A stretch of DNA of 64,000 nucleotides from positions 1,240,001 to 1,304,000 of the forward strand of contig JASPKZ010001601.1 in assembly GCA_030220185.1 (NCBI GenBank), written 5' to 3'. The stretch is from Diploptera punctata. Its lineage: Eukaryota; Arthropoda; Insecta; Blattodea; Blaberidae. Under the pieces are notes generated by a model that did not search any database, had not been told where the DNA came from, and saw only the letters and a list, made by a program, of their open reading frames with translations. This document shows, piece after piece, positions 9,780-21,385 of the stretch. Positions within the stretch are counted from its first letter, which is position 1; every line of letters starts with the position of its first letter. Made by a program: the position numbers and the translations under genes.

Positions 9780-10109
9780 ATATATAATGTTTGAGTCACG
9801 TTGGTCAGACAAGGCAATACAATACCGCTTAAGCCAACTCAGCTGGACATATTTTAGTTGACTATTCGATATACAGTGCATATTAGGGTTGAGAGGAATA
9901 GCAAGCTGTACTAAGTAGAAGAGTAGCTGGCCTAGGTGTCTAAAACAGACGTAACCTGGAAATTAGCGACTGTAGCGAATAAGGACAGTAAGTGCTGCAC
10001 CCTGGTGTGTAAACATTAACAGTGTGTTGTGTTTGTGTTCGGACTTGGACCAGTGAACATCAACATTAATTATACCTTCTGTACGATTGCGGTTTCCATC
10101 TGTTACATC
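9780..10109. other. no recognisable gene
   Basis: Unassigned sequence with no repeat or domain I recognise. Confidence 0.3.
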
Positions 10110-10246
10110 TTTGCTGTTTTACCAGCACATAAAAACATAATAATGTCACAAGTATAGCAATAATATATAACATGATGGAAATAATCAATTAACAAAACTA
10201 AAATTATGACATTTCATGAGAACGACCACATACAAAGTAAAATCTG
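10110..10246 (+). pseudogene. LINE family B fragment (B3, first piece)
   Basis: Matches the stretch around 12345-12455 and encodes the same thumb-domain segment (KTKIMTFHENDHIQSKIC-like). It stops at AAAATCTGTCT, where a minus-strand LINE A copy begins with its (GTAA)n tail. Confidence 0.6.
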
Positions 10247-11100
10247 TCTTACTTACTTATTCACGGGCACTATCGAACCCATAAGCTCTCCATACATCCT
10301 AATGCTTTCCAATCATTCCCTGTATAATATATTTCCCTCAAATCATAGTTAATGTTATTCTCCTATCACATTCTTGGTCTACCAACTGGCCGTTTTCCCT
10401 CTGGCTTTCCTACAAGAACCTTCCATGCACGTCTTTCATTCCCCCATATGTGCAACATGTCCTGTCCATCTCAGTCTACGAGACTTAACTGTTCTTATTA
10501 TATCTGGCTTCCTAAAAAGACCATGTAGTTCATTGTTATGTAGTCTTCTCCATTCACCTCTTTATTCATCTCTCTTTGGTCAAAAAATTGTCTAAGTACT
10601 TTATTCTCAAATACCTGTAATCTCCTTTCCTCCCTTAAAGTAAGAGTCCATGTTTCGCACCCATATAATATAACTGGTAGAATAATAGTTTTATATATTT
10701 TCAGCTTAACGTTTTTTGAAAGGAGTTGGGACATCAAGAGTCTCTGCAATGCATAATAGCACGCATTTCCAGAATTGAGCCTATGTTTAATTTCTTTGTG
10801 CATCTCATTCCTATTTGTGATTATTGTTCCTAGGTAAGTTATATGATTTCTACCCTTCCTCAAAATTTCCCTCATTACTCATTAGCTGTCCATTTCCATT
10901 ATATAATGTATTTCTACGTGTGACCATATATTTAGTTTTATTAACATTTACTTCCAGTCCTAATTTCTTAGTGTTACTCAATAGTGTGTGCGTGTTGTCC
11001 TTTAGTATCTCCTCGCTATCGGCCAATAGTACTACATCATCAGCATAAACTAACAGCTTATTAATACCATTGAGTTGTAAGCCTTCCTCATTCTCTAAAG
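10247..11100 (-). pseudogene. LINE family A, truncated (copy b)
   Basis: Starts (minus strand) within RT at the YADD region near 11040 and runs to the 3' tail at 10247. The KLKIYKTIILPVILYGCETW and GHV...RP segments are recognisable, but the final coding part and the GAACC hairpin are deleted (CCCATAAGCTCTCC at 10269). Frameshifts near 10850 break the frame. The 5' edge lies at the sequence encoding the stretch SLENEEGLQ. Confidence 0.85.
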
Positions 11101-11138
11101 ATTAAAAAACATAATAATGTCATAATAATGTCACAAAT

Positions 11139-12344
11139 GAAACAGGTCTACAACAGATCAGATTTTTAGTATAAGACAGATTTTAGAAAAGAAATGGGAA
11201 TATAATGGTACTGTACATCAACTATATGTAGACTTCAAAAAAGCATATGATTCAATTAAGAGGGAGAAGTTATATAGTATCCTGCTGGAGTTCGGAATTC
11301 CTAAAAAGTTAGTTAGACTTATACGAATGTGTCTAAATGGCTCAATGAGTAGGGTGCGTGTAGGCAAACAGTTTTCAGACACTTTTGAAATCCAGAATGG
11401 GTTGAAGCAAGGAGATGCACTATCTCCTCTACTATTTAATTTTGTACTAGAGCATGCCATTAAATCTTTAGAGAATGAGGAAGGCTTACAACTGAATGGT
11501 ATTAATAAGCTGTTAGTTTATGCTGATGATGTAGTACTATTGGCCGATAGCGAGGAGATACTAAAGGACAACACGCACACACTATTGAGTAACACTAAGA
11601 AATTAGGACTGGAAGTAAATATCAGTAAAACTAAATATATGGTCACACGTAGAAATTCAGTATATAATGGAAATGGACAGCTAATGACAAATGAGGGAAA
11701 TTTTGAGGAAGTGGCGGAATTCAAATACCTAGGAACAATAATCACAAATAGGAATGAGATGCACAAAGAAATTAAACATAGGCTCAATTCTGGAAATGCA
11801 TGCTATTATGCATTGCAGAGACTCTTGATGTCCCAACTCCTTTCAAAAAACGTTAAGCTGAAAATATATAAAACTATTATTCTACCAGTTATATTATATG
11901 GGTGCGAAACATGGACTCTTACTTTAAGGGAGGAAAGGAGATTACGAGTATTTGAGAATAAAGTTCTTAGGAAAATTTTTGGACCAAAGAGAGATGAACA
12001 GACAGGTGAATGGAGAAGACTACATAACAATGAACTACATGGTCTTTATAGGAAGCCAGATATAATAAGAACAGTTAAGTCTCATAGACTGCGATGGGCA
12101 GGACATGTTGCACGTATGGGGAATGAAAGACGTGCATGGAAACTTCTTGTAGGAAAGCCAGAAGGAAAATGCCCAGTTGATAGACCAAGAATGAGGTGGG
12201 AGAACAACATTAACTATGATTTGAGGGAAGTAGATATACAGGGAATGATTGGAAAGTATTGGCTCAGGATAGGGATGTATGGAGAGCTTATGTCCGCGCG
12301 GCCATGAACCTACGGGTTCAAAAGTGCTAGTGAGTAAGTAAGTA
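11139..12344 (+). mobile_element. LINE family A, 5'-truncated copy c with target-site duplication
   Basis: Flanked by a perfect 10-bp duplication TGTCACAAAT (11129-11138 and 12345-12354). It ends in the family 3' terminus: GAACC/GGTTC hairpin, then GTGAGTAAGTAAGTA. The host sequence on both sides is LINE B, so copy c landed inside an older LINE B copy. Insertion with a duplication and 5' truncation is typical of target-primed reverse transcription. Confidence 0.92.
11141..12307 (+). pseudogene. reverse transcriptase ORF of LINE A copy c
   Basis: This is the longest uninterrupted RT frame in the window: about 388 codons from the truncated 5' edge; the first in-frame ATG is at 11327. It carries the RT motif-A region VDFKKAYDSIKRE, QGDALSPLLF, YADDVVLLADS (catalytic YADD, residues 65-68 counted from that ATG), the thumb LGLEVN...KTK and KYLGTII. 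The C-terminal domain has LRWAGHVARM and RPRMRWENN, a feature of this LINE type. A 2-codon deletion lies after VHQL. One deleted T near 12234 shifts the frame in the last 30 codons. There is no endonuclease domain. Confidence 0.9.
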
Positions 12345-13440
12345 TGTCACAAATATTACAATGATAATATATAGATAATATGGAAATATCAACTAACAAA
12401 ACTAAAATTATGGCATTTCATGGCAAGGACCCCATACAAAGTAAAATCTGTCTCCAGAATAGCATTTTAGAGAGATCTAATCATAAGTAATGCCACGAGT
12501 GATTTCCAAATTATCGATAAATTCACGACTCACGAAGTGAGGAGTGAATTTATCTAGAGAATTTGGAAATCAAGAGTGGCATTTGTTAGGACTATTTAAC
12601 GAATAAAATTAAGCTGTTTACTCACAAATCATTATTTAACTGTAGTTATTTTAAAATATTTATATATCTAATGTAAACGGCGATGTTTGAAAACAAATGA
12701 GAAACGATAGGTACGCTTCATCTGCTTCTTTTGTTTATCACTGCAACTAGATCATACTATTTCAGAATATTAAAAAGGAGGAGCTTTCTTTAATATGGTA
12801 ATTATAACACTGATAAATATTTCGTGAAACACGACTCTGATTGGTTGTAAAACAGAAATCATTGAAACGTGATTGGTCATTGACTCCCATTTGGGGCATG
12901 AGTTAAATAGTCAATTTAAATATCTTGGATATTATCTCTCTATCTGGGATGAAAAGGATATCCCTGAAAAAGTTACTAGTTATAATTAAAGTTTGTGAAT
13001 TATTAATCAAGTTATGAAACCATCCCTTGTACAAAAAACACCAGATTAAGTTTATATAACATTTTGGCTTGACCAGTGTTGACCTATGGTAGTGAAGCAT
13101 GGACAATAAAACTACAACATGAAAGCAGAATAACGGCTTGTGAAATGAGATTCATGCGCAGAACAGCGGGTTACACCAGATGGGATCGGTAAAGGAACAC
13201 CGATATCATAAAAGAATTGAGGACTACGCCAATTTTGGAATATATTAAACAGTACCAACTAAATTGGAAACACCATCTTGAAAGAATGAGTTCAAATCGG
13301 ACCCCCAAAGCTGTTTATAATTATATACCAAGAGGACGAAGATCACTGGGCCGTCCTGTGAAACACTGGAGGGAAAATTTTCTATAGGATCGTAACAGGC
13401 TTTGGCCTAATAATTGGAAGAAACAAGAAGAAGAAGAAGA
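12345..13440 (+). pseudogene. LINE family B (B3, main piece), interrupted by repeat X
   Basis: Resumes after copy c with the thumb segment (NKTKIMAFHGKDPIQSKIC) to about 12480, is split by repeat X at 12487-12910, and continues with FKYLGYYLS and a decayed C-terminal region. Recognisable later blocks are SEAWTIKLQH, EMRFMRRTAGYT and RGRRSLGRPVKHW in shifting frames. It ends in AAGAAGAAGAAGA near 13440. Many stops and frameshifts show this is old, and two younger elements sit in it. Confidence 0.8.
12487..12910 (+). mobile_element. repeat X, copy 1 (internally deleted)
   Basis: Opens with AAGTAATGCCAC and an imperfect hairpin of about 100 bp (12493-12590; arms TGATTTCCAAATT and AATTTGGAAATCA). 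GGACTATTTAACG follows. It closes with CATGAGTTAAATAGTC, whose inverse, GACTATTTAACTCATG, partly matches the post-hairpin block. Seven copies or fragments occur in the window; the longest is 52450-53130. There is no coding capacity. I treat it as a non-autonomous element of unknown class. Confidence 0.75.
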
Positions 13441-13561
13441 TAATATGATAAAAATAATAGTTTTATTTTGTTTGTCAGAGTTATTTTAAGGCTTTATTTA
13501 TCGCTCGAGCAGGACAAAAAATACTAAGTTGCAATATTTAAGCAAAATAAATTATTGTTTA

Positions 13562-14400
13562 TGGGAAACGATAAACTGAAAATATATAAAACTATTATTC
13601 TATCAGTTATATTATATGGGTGCGTAACATGGACTCTTACTTTAAGGGAGGAAAGGATATTACAAGTATTTGAGAATAAAGTACTTAGGAAAAATTTTGG
13701 ACCAAAAAGAGATGAACAGACAGGTGAATGGAGAAGACTACATAACAATGAACTACATGTTCTTTATAGGAAGCCAGATGTACGCCGTAGCCGAGTGGTT
13801 AAGGCAGGAAGCCTTGGCGCAGAGCTACGGGACTTGCGCTGGTTCGAGTCTCCATGGGGGGATGACATTTTTCTCATGGAATTTCGGCCAGTATGGGACC
13901 GGTGCCCACCCAGCATCATGAGGCATTTGGATAGCTACAATAAGTAGCGGCTCCAGGTTGAGAAGACCAGCTATAACGGCTGGGGGACTCGACATGCTGA
14001 CCACATGTCACCCCTATACTGGCTAGATGATCGTCTACCTCTGTGATTAACACATATGGATGTGAGGCCAGCAGTCGAATGGTCAGCCAAGGGCCTTCTA
14101 GGCCTGTCGCGCTTGGAGTTTAGATATGATAAGAACAGTTAAGCATCGTAGACTGCGATGGGCAGGACATGTTGCACGTATGGGGAATGAAAGACGTGCA
14201 TGGAAGCTTCTTGTAGGAAAGCCAGAGGGATAACGCCCAGTTGGTAGACCAAGAATGAGGTGGGAGAATAACATTAACTATGATTTGAGGGAAGTAGATT
14301 ATACAGGGAATGATTGGAAAAAATTAGCTCAGGATAGGGATGTATGGAGTGCTGTCCGCGCGGCCATGAACCTACGGGTTTGATAGTGCCATTAAGGAAG
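13562..14400 (+). pseudogene. LINE family A, truncated copy d, split by SINE B
   Basis: Starts near the KLKIYKT segment and keeps PVILYGC-TWTLTLREER and GPKRDEQTGEWRRLHNNELH up to 13779. After a SINE B insertion it resumes at 14122 with RLRWAGHVARMGNERRAWKL and runs to GAACCTACGGGTT and GGAAGTAAGTAAGG. Stops (a TAA in the GKPEG stretch) show it is dead. Confidence 0.88.
13780..14121 (+). mobile_element. SINE B, copy 1 (tRNA-derived), inside LINE A copy d
   Basis: The head has the A box (GTAGCCGAGTGGTTAAGGC) and B box (GGTTCGAGTCTCC) of a leucine/serine-like tRNA, then a body with TGGGACCGGTGCCCACCCAG and AGCGGCTCCAGGTTGAG. LINE sequence AAGCCAGAT precedes it and AGATATGATAAGAAC follows, so AGAT is probably part of the duplication. 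Related copies lie at 29265, 31575 and 54628. Confidence 0.85.
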
Positions 14401-14695
14401 TAAGTAAGGAAAATTATAATGAAAATAAAACTGCTGTACTAATGAGAGTGCTTGAGAGAGTAAATTGAGTTATTGGACAAGTAATATTGTACAATCTTCA
14501 TTAAAATACTATCTATAAATCAATCTTTTATATTAAATCTTGAAGCGTGGGCAACCGCTGATATCTTGAGGGAAGGAATTCCAAGAACGGGAAGTTATAC
14601 TGTGATAGAAGTAGAATATAAAGAGATCTTATGGAGAGATACGCTTAGAAGAGAGCCTATAGGCTATGTTAAAGACACTCTAATAACTAGCAGAT
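14401..14695. other. no recognisable gene
   Basis: AT-rich sequence with no assigned element. Confidence 0.3.
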
Positions 14696-17468
14696 AACTA
14701 AAACAACACGCTTTATTAGAAAACCGAACTAAAAAATTATAAATAATTTTAATTTCCAACACGCTTGGGGTAAAATTTAAGTGGTCAACAAAAAAATCAT
14801 CTCCAACACATCTAGAATAAAACTAGAGTTATCTAAAAAAATATTTTACTATCAAAATCGTGGGGTGCTCTATATCAATTAATATATTTGATAATAAACA
14901 GATATTGGTAAAAGTAAAGTCTCTAAGAAGAAAACGTAAAAACCATAAAAAGCACCCCACGCTTTTGATGGTAAAATTATTTTTTGTAGATGACTCTAGT
15001 TTTATTCTAAATGTGTTGGAGATTATTTTTTTGGTGACCACTTTAATTTTATCCCAACCGTGTTACTTACTTACTTACTTACTTACTCACTGGCACTATC
15101 GAACCCGTAAGTTCATGGCCGCGCGGGCATAAGCTTTCCATACATCCCTATCCTGAGCTAATGCTTTCCAATCATTCCCCGTATAATCTACTTTCCTCAA
15201 ATCATACTTAATTTTATTCTCCCACCTCATTCTTGGTCTACCAACTGGGCGTTTTCCCTCTGGCTTTCCTACAAGAACTTTCATGCAAGTCTTTCATTCC
15301 CCATACGTGCAACATGTCTTGCCCATCGCAGTCTACGAGACTTAACTGTTCTTATTATATCTGGCTTCCTATAAAGACTATGTAGTTCATTGTTAAGTAG
15401 TCTTCTCCATTCACCTGTCTGTTCATCTCTCTTTGGTCCAAAAATTTTCCTAAGTACTTTATTCTCAAATACTTGTAATCTCCTTTCCTCCCTTAAAGTA
15501 AGAGTCCATGTTTCGCATCCATATAATATAACTGGTAGAATAATAATTTTATTTATTTTAAGTTTAACATTTTTTTAAAGGAGTTGGGACATCAAGAGTC
15601 TCTGCAATACATAATAGCACGGACTTCCAGAATTGGGCCTATGTTTAATTTCTTTGTGCATCTCATTCCTATTTGCGATTATTGTTCCTAGGTATTTGAA
15701 TTCAACCACTTCCTCAAAATTTCCCTCATTTGTCTTTAGTTGTCCATTTCCATTATATAATGAATTTATACGTGTGACCATATATTTACTTTTATTGATA
15801 TTTACTTCCAGTCTTAATTTGTTAGTGTTACTCAATATTGTGTGTGTGTGTGTGTTGTCCTTTAGTATCTCCTCGCTATCGGCCAATAATACTTCATCAT
15901 CAGCATAAACTAACAGCTTATTAATACCATTGAGTTGCAAGCCTTCCTCATTCTCTAAAGATTTAATGGCATGCTCTAGTACACAATTAAATAGTAGAGG
16001 AGATAGTGCATCTCCTTGCTTCAACCCATTCTGGATTTCAAAAGTGTCGGAAATCTGTTTGGCTACACGCACCCTACTCCCTTGTAGACACATTCGTATA
16101 AGTCTAACTTACTTTTTTAGGAATTCCGAACTCCAGCATGATAGTACTATATAACTTCTCCCTCTTAATTGAATCATATGCTTTTTTGAAGTCTACATAT
16201 AGGCCCCCTAGTTGATGTACAGTATCATTATATTCCCATTTCTTTTCTAAAATCTGTCTTATACTAAAAATCTGATCTGTTGTAGACCTGTTTCTTCTAA
16301 ATGCACATTGATGATCTCCTAGAATTTCATCAATATAGGGAGTAAGTCTGCTTACTAATATATTTGTTAGAATTTTGTACGAAGTTGAAAGTAATGAGAT
16401 GCCCCTGTAGTTGTTGCAATTAGTTTTATCCCCTTTCTTATAAATTGGTACGATAATTGATTCCTTCCATTCATCTGGAAGAGCTTCTTTTTCCCAAATC
16501 ATACTAAGCAACCAGCGTATCTTGTCCATCAATTTTTCTCCCCCTGATTTTATTAGTTCTGCTGGGATCTCATCTGAACCTGATGCTTTATACATCTTCA
16601 ATTTTTCAATCGCCATTCAAATCTCTAATTGGTTCTGCGACTAGCATTTCTGCTGTCTGTAAGTTATCCTCCTCAATGTCCTGTTCTGTATGTATATTTA
16701 ATAGCTGATTAAAGTAACTTTTCCATCTATATAATGTACTCCTAGAATCTGCAATCATATCCCCATTTTCATTCCGAATTATGTTTGTTCTAGCCTGAAA
16801 CCCTTTCTTCTCTATACTAATTCCCTGATATAATTCTCTAATGTTCCTATTTTTTGCATTCATTTCAAGATCATTAATCTTCTCTCTCAAATATTCCGTC
16901 TTTTTACTCTTTAGTAACTTGGTGGTTTCCCGTCTAATACTACCCAATTGCTCTAAATTTACCTCATTTGGCTCGTGTATCCATTTCATTTTTGCTAGCT
17001 TCTTTTCTTTACAATGTTGGCGCATTCCTCATGAAACCATTTCTTGTTTTGCCTCTTTTTTAAACAACCAATGCTTTCTGATGCTGACAATTTAATAGTA
17101 TCTCTTATAGCCTCCCAGTTTTTATTTATATCAGTTTCTTCTTCGTTTGGCACATTGTCATCTGAAGATTCCAGTGCTTCAAATCTATTAGCAAATTCCA
17201 AGCGTGTTGGAAATTAAAATTATTTTTCATATTTTAGTTCGGTTTTCTAATAAAGCGAGTTGTTTTAGTTTTTTAACTAATGTTTATTTTTTAGTTTGGT
17301 TTTCTAAAAAACCGTGTTGTTTTAGTTTTTTAAACTATTATTTATTTTTTAAATTTTTAGTTTGATTGTCATAAACCGGAATCCCATGAAAATTAATTGC
17401 TTACGATATTTTTTGTGTGTAGGCACGAATATAATTATATATTTTAAAATTATTATTATCTAACATTA
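14696..17468. mobile_element. repeat Y, copy 1 (foldback), interrupted by LINE A
   Basis: Imperfect palindrome with paired blocks around 14755/15000 and the CACCCCACG blocks at 14862 and 14954. Blocks such as TTTCCAACACGC reappear inverted after the LINE (AAGCGTGTTGGAAATT at 17200). The uninterrupted homologue is at 38755-39362. LINE A copy e (15065-17199) lies inside, flanked by AACCGTGTT and AAGCGTGTT. Confidence 0.8.
15065..17199 (-). pseudogene. LINE family A, longest copy (e)
   Basis: About 2.1 kb on the minus strand, from a linker after the missing endonuclease to the (GTAA)n tail. In order: the linker (FANRFEALESSDD, then KKWFHEECANIV), the pre-RT region ending EPIRDLNGD, RT fingers/palm (KASGSDEIPAELIK, NNYRGISLLST, GLYVDFKKAYDSIKR), QGDALSPLLF, the active site YADDEVLLADS and the C-terminal WENKIKYDLRKVD block. 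Several frameshifts separate these blocks (around 17000, 16610, 16100, 15575 and 15290). The flanking 9-bp duplication differs by one base. This copy best represents the family in the window. Confidence 0.93.
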
Positions 17469-17469
17469 T

Positions 17470-19421
17470 TATAATATTTTTGAATATTTTAATATAGATA
17501 AATAGCTACAGTTAATCGTATACTTCTCATATTTTTTGGATAAATTACAATGTGGTAAGTTTACAATATTGTCATTAATATTTTACAGAATAAGATAAAA
17601 ATGTAAATATCTCTAAATTCGATACTATTGTGGTATGAGCTAAAAGTAATACTCTTCTAAAAAATCCTCTGGGCCGGATTTGAACCAACGACCTACGGAT
17701 TACTGAAATTATGCCACTAAATTCCACCGCTCTATCAACTGATCTACGAGATGATATAATATTAATTTCTTACAACGATGGACTAATAGGCGATAAGTCC
17801 GCAACCTATAATATATATTATATATTATTTATGAAATTATTGTATTTTCATTGGTCCTTTACAAGTATACAAAGATTCAAGTCGATCCAATGCTTTTAAG
17901 TGGATGAAAATCGTGTTGAAAGATTCAGTTACATAGATAGACAGATACAGGTCAAGTTAACATAAAGCTTGTAAAAATAATACAGATGCCGCAAGGCTAT
18001 AGTAAACTGAGAATTTTGAGATAGGGACTTAATACTCGGAAATACATATTTGAGGCGCCAAGAAATCTCGAACTTATTGAGCGTGGGTCGTAGAAGCCGC
18101 AGAACTTGTCAGGGGTTTTAAACAAAAATTACTGTTTGAACATGTAAAGGAGATTGTGTTGAACCACGTGACATAATAAACACTTGTCAACTGTCAGTGT
18201 AATGTAGGTTTCGAAGAACACTGTTATTGTTCTATTTAACATCACAGAGTACCAGAGAAGAAATTGGACAAGTTTCGCGTACATGCCATAAGCGGCGCTA
18301 GTGTAGAATAACTAACGACATCTAAATTTTTTCGATTTTTTCTGGTACTAATATGAAATTCATCACCGCCTGGTGGTAAAATTATGAATTTTAATTATAT
18401 AACGCCATCTGGTGAATAATCATGAAATTGAACTTTTATAGGAATAAATAACATTAATTAATCTTAAATTGTAGAATTATTTATACCCAGCCTCTCAGAC
18501 CCAAAGATTTTCTTTAATTTTAACAGAAGGGAAGAATGGAAATAAATAAAGCATGTTAATTTATTTTCGTTTATTAAAATTTAAAAACATGCATTGTGAG
18601 CTCTTTTAATAAATATGTACAATTGACCTACCCCCTTATTCTCACATACATATTTTATACCTTAGCCATGTCGTAGGCCTACATCTGAAGTCCATTATAA
18701 TGTCACATTTTTAAAATGTTTACTAGAAATGGCTGTACACTAACATCACTCTTCCTAACCTAATAAATCTTAGAATTTTATCACTTCTAGTAGGTTTATC
18801 TTTGAAAATAGATTCACATTAAAAACGTAAACAAGCTTGAATTTACTTACAAATTAGAGTAAAATACAATGTAAGTAATGATTTTAACTTTCGATATAAT
18901 ATAATTTTTACAGTACCGTCTACAGAGAACGAAAGGATAGCAGTTAAAAATTTCAATTTACAAAATGGCTGATTTCCCATAATCCCGAGTGAACACGCCG
19001 TGCACGACGCCGTGTGCCTTGCATTTGTTTTATTTAGTTACATATTCTGTTACTACGAAACAGCGCTACCATTGTAGTTTGCTCATTGTAGTCTCATCGT
19101 AAACGACTGGAATTTTTTAGATGTCACTGTACTCAGTTTTCCCTCTATTCCAAGTTTCGCTATGTTTAACATCGCTATTTGACGTCCCATGTTATTGACG
19201 CAATTTAAATCTGAGTGCGAAAGGGCCGACAAATTTTTACAGAGACCACTTTTTTCAGGGTTGAGGCCCTTTTACGTGCCGTATATGTGCCTTTACTGCT
19301 CTTCCGAAAGAAACCACGATGAGGATTTTTATGCGCTTAAACAATCCATCTACCCCGGCCGGATTTGAAACACCACCTTTATACCTGAACCTTATGTTCT
19401 ACTATGGATGCAAGAAACGAG
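17470..19421. other. gene-poor region with one tRNA-like relic
   Basis: Mostly AT-rich sequence without a recognisable gene. Apart from the tRNA-like sequence near 17.7 kb I see only weak inverted similarity between about 18240-18330 and 19085-19180 (GACATCTAAATTTTTT against AAAAATTTAGATGTC-like sequence), too poor to call an element. Confidence 0.3.
17660..17757 (-). repeat. tRNA-like sequence (T4) with extra bases in the anticodon region
   Basis: Minus strand: AGATCAGTTGATAGAGCGG (D-arm/A box) and GGTTCAAATCCGGC (B box), about 20 nt longer between them than in a standard tRNA. It is flanked by ATGATATAATATTAATTT, similar to the flanks of the other tRNA-like cassettes. It is a pseudo-tRNA or part of a repeat. 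Confidence 0.5.
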
Positions 19422-19742
19422 AAATCCATCCATCCATACTAATTCTGCCCGAGGGCAGATCTTTCGCTGCAATCATAGCATTTTTATGCTATACTTTTGC
19501 AGCTTTACTAGGGAATTACAGGTGTGGTAGCTTCTCGTTGCTTTCGACACCGGTGAAGGATGATAATGATAAGGGCGATGATGATTTTCGGGGACCGTTT
19601 GGCCCTAAGCTTCCTCAAATTTGTCTTACAGGTGAGGAAAAACTGTGAAAAAACCTCACCCAGGAGCTGTATCGACTGGGAATCGAACCCGGGCCCGCTG
19701 CGTGACAAGGCAGCACGCTACCTCGAGACCACAGCGGTGGAC
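19422..19742 (-). mobile_element. SINE A, copy 4
   Basis: Near full length with the (CCAT)n tail complement at left and an intact tRNA-like head at right (CGAACCCGGGCCCGCTGCG). Scattered substitutions and a few small deletions suggest an older copy. Confidence 0.9.
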
Positions 19743-20504
19743 AAATGATATTATTTCGAATCAAGAATTGAGTTATGGCAATGATTAATCTAGCATTCTG
19801 CACCAGTACTAGATTTCCTAAGCTGTTCTTTGTTATAATTTCAAGACAAAGTGGCACCTGAAACATTGATTCTGTTTCTCAGAACACTGTTTACAGGCGT
19901 CTTTACAATTTTCATTAAATGTTTGAGATATTCTCTATTTCATATTCTAGGCATAACATTAAGCGCTCGTATTACAGAATGTGAAAATATTTTAAAAAAA
20001 ATGGAGTTAACCTGTTAACATGGAAGCAAGGTCCGTGGGAGACTTGTTTGCAAGTATCCATGATTCCTACTCGATGGCGCGGCGTGAGAAATTAGATTGG
20101 TTAGCACCGACACTCCGGTAGATTTTCCCCCCCAGAAAGCAGTCAACCTCCTGTTATTGGAGGATCAGTCCTGGTGCGAATAATTATGATAAATCTCCAT
20201 TCCTCAGCTGCTGTTTCTAAAACCTAGTTTTAAATTGAAGTTAAGATAAATTCAACCCCTCCGTCCCTCATTCTAAAGAACTGGCGATACGATGAATATA
20301 GTCTACCCTATCGCCATCTGTCCACTGTCTGAATTACACATCATTCTAACTTGTTCAAAATAGAGACCAAACTAATAAATGGATTGCGTGCTCAAACCCA
20401 AAGGATTATCTTAGTTTCAGGTCTCATGTAGGGCCTACATATAGTTAAATGTGAATAAATTGAAATTAAGACCAAGACTGCAGTCTAGAAGTGCCTTAAA
20501 TGCA
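19743..20504. other. no recognisable gene
   Basis: Unassigned sequence. Nothing recognisable apart from a short C-run at about 20129. Confidence 0.3.
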
Positions 20505-20598
20505 GCGAATTCGGGTTCAGTTACCTGTTGGGACAATTTCCCCGACGATTTTTGTCTGTAAAATAATTGTCAGGCAACTTTAAGCCCGAAATCCTCCT
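20505..20598 (+). repeat. very degenerate SINE A fragment
   Basis: GGGTTCAGT..., TTTGTCTGTAAAATAATTG and TCAGGCAACTTTAAG align loosely with the SINE A body. An ancient trace; alignment by eye only. Confidence 0.35.
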
Positions 20599-20607
20599 AA
20601 ATACCAC

Positions 20608-21071
20608 CTCAATCACTCACTCACTGGCACCATCGAACCCGTATATTCATGGCCGCGCGGTCAGAAGCTCTCCATACATCCCAACCCTGAGCCAATGTTT
20701 TCCAATCATCCCCTGTATAATCCACATCCCTCAAATCATAGTTAATGTTATTCTCCCACCTCATTCTTGGTCCACCAACTGGGCGTTTTCCCTCTGGTTT
20801 TCCTGCAAGAAGCTTCCATGCACCTCTTTCATTCCCCATTCGTGCAACATGTCCTGCCCATCGCAGTCTACGATACTTAACCGTTCTCATTATATCTGGC
20901 TTCCTATAAAGACCATGTAATTCATTGTTATGCAGTATTCTCCATTCACCTGTCTGTTCATCTCTCTTTGGTCAAAAAATGTTCCTAAGCACTTTATTCT
21001 CAAATACTCGTAATCTCCTTTCCTCCCTTAAAGTAAGAGTCCATGTTTCGCACCCATATAATATAACTGGT
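20608..21071 (-). pseudogene. LINE family A, 3' end (copy f)
   Basis: Encodes the C-terminal block from about ILYGCETWTLTL through RRLRWAGHVARM and GPRMRWENNINYDLRDVDY, ending in the CGGGTTC hairpin with a CTCACTCACT tail complement. It is 5'-truncated at 21071. One base is missing in the GPKRDEQ segment (TCAAAAAATG). Confidence 0.88.
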
Positions 21072-21385
21072 GATCTAAGCACCACCTTGCTATCTTACTC
21101 ATGTTCGTCTTATTTAGTATCAGTAACGTGTCTTGTTTGTGAAGTCTCGGATGTGGTCCCGATCCTCATCTGCGGATGCTCTCTATATCCTTATGCGGTT
21201 AAAAAATATGTATGAGGTCCATAGTTAAAAATCTTCTCCCGACAAATCGTGTCGCTTCAAGGTCCAGGAGAGTCACATAAAAGTGTCCATTTAAAGTTAG
21301 AGATTAAACTAAGGAAAAGAGAGGAAGATAGATAAAGCTACCAGTTTACAAGCCATTGAGAATCAAAGGAATTATGGGCATAAAG
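21072..21385. other. no recognisable gene
   Basis: No recognisable feature between the LINE fragment and the tandem array. Confidence 0.3.

Noticed and set aside
9345..9861. Open frames of 78 and 112 codons in FB1a as a protein
   Set aside because: The same peptide is read from both arms of the palindrome and stops with it; no domain, and the sequence is better explained by RNA structure.
11518..12030. Antisense ORFs over LINE A copies (Ser/Leu/Cys-rich, recurring in each copy)
   Set aside because: They recur wherever the LINE occurs, antisense to the RT frame, and share no domain; they are shadows of the RT coding strand.
13780..13860. Leucine or serine tRNA gene
   Set aside because: It is the head of SINE B: the same body follows in other copies and it interrupts a LINE.
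18240..19180. A terminal-inverted-repeat element in the gene-poor region
   Set aside because: The inverted similarity is short and patchy; no clear ends or duplications.
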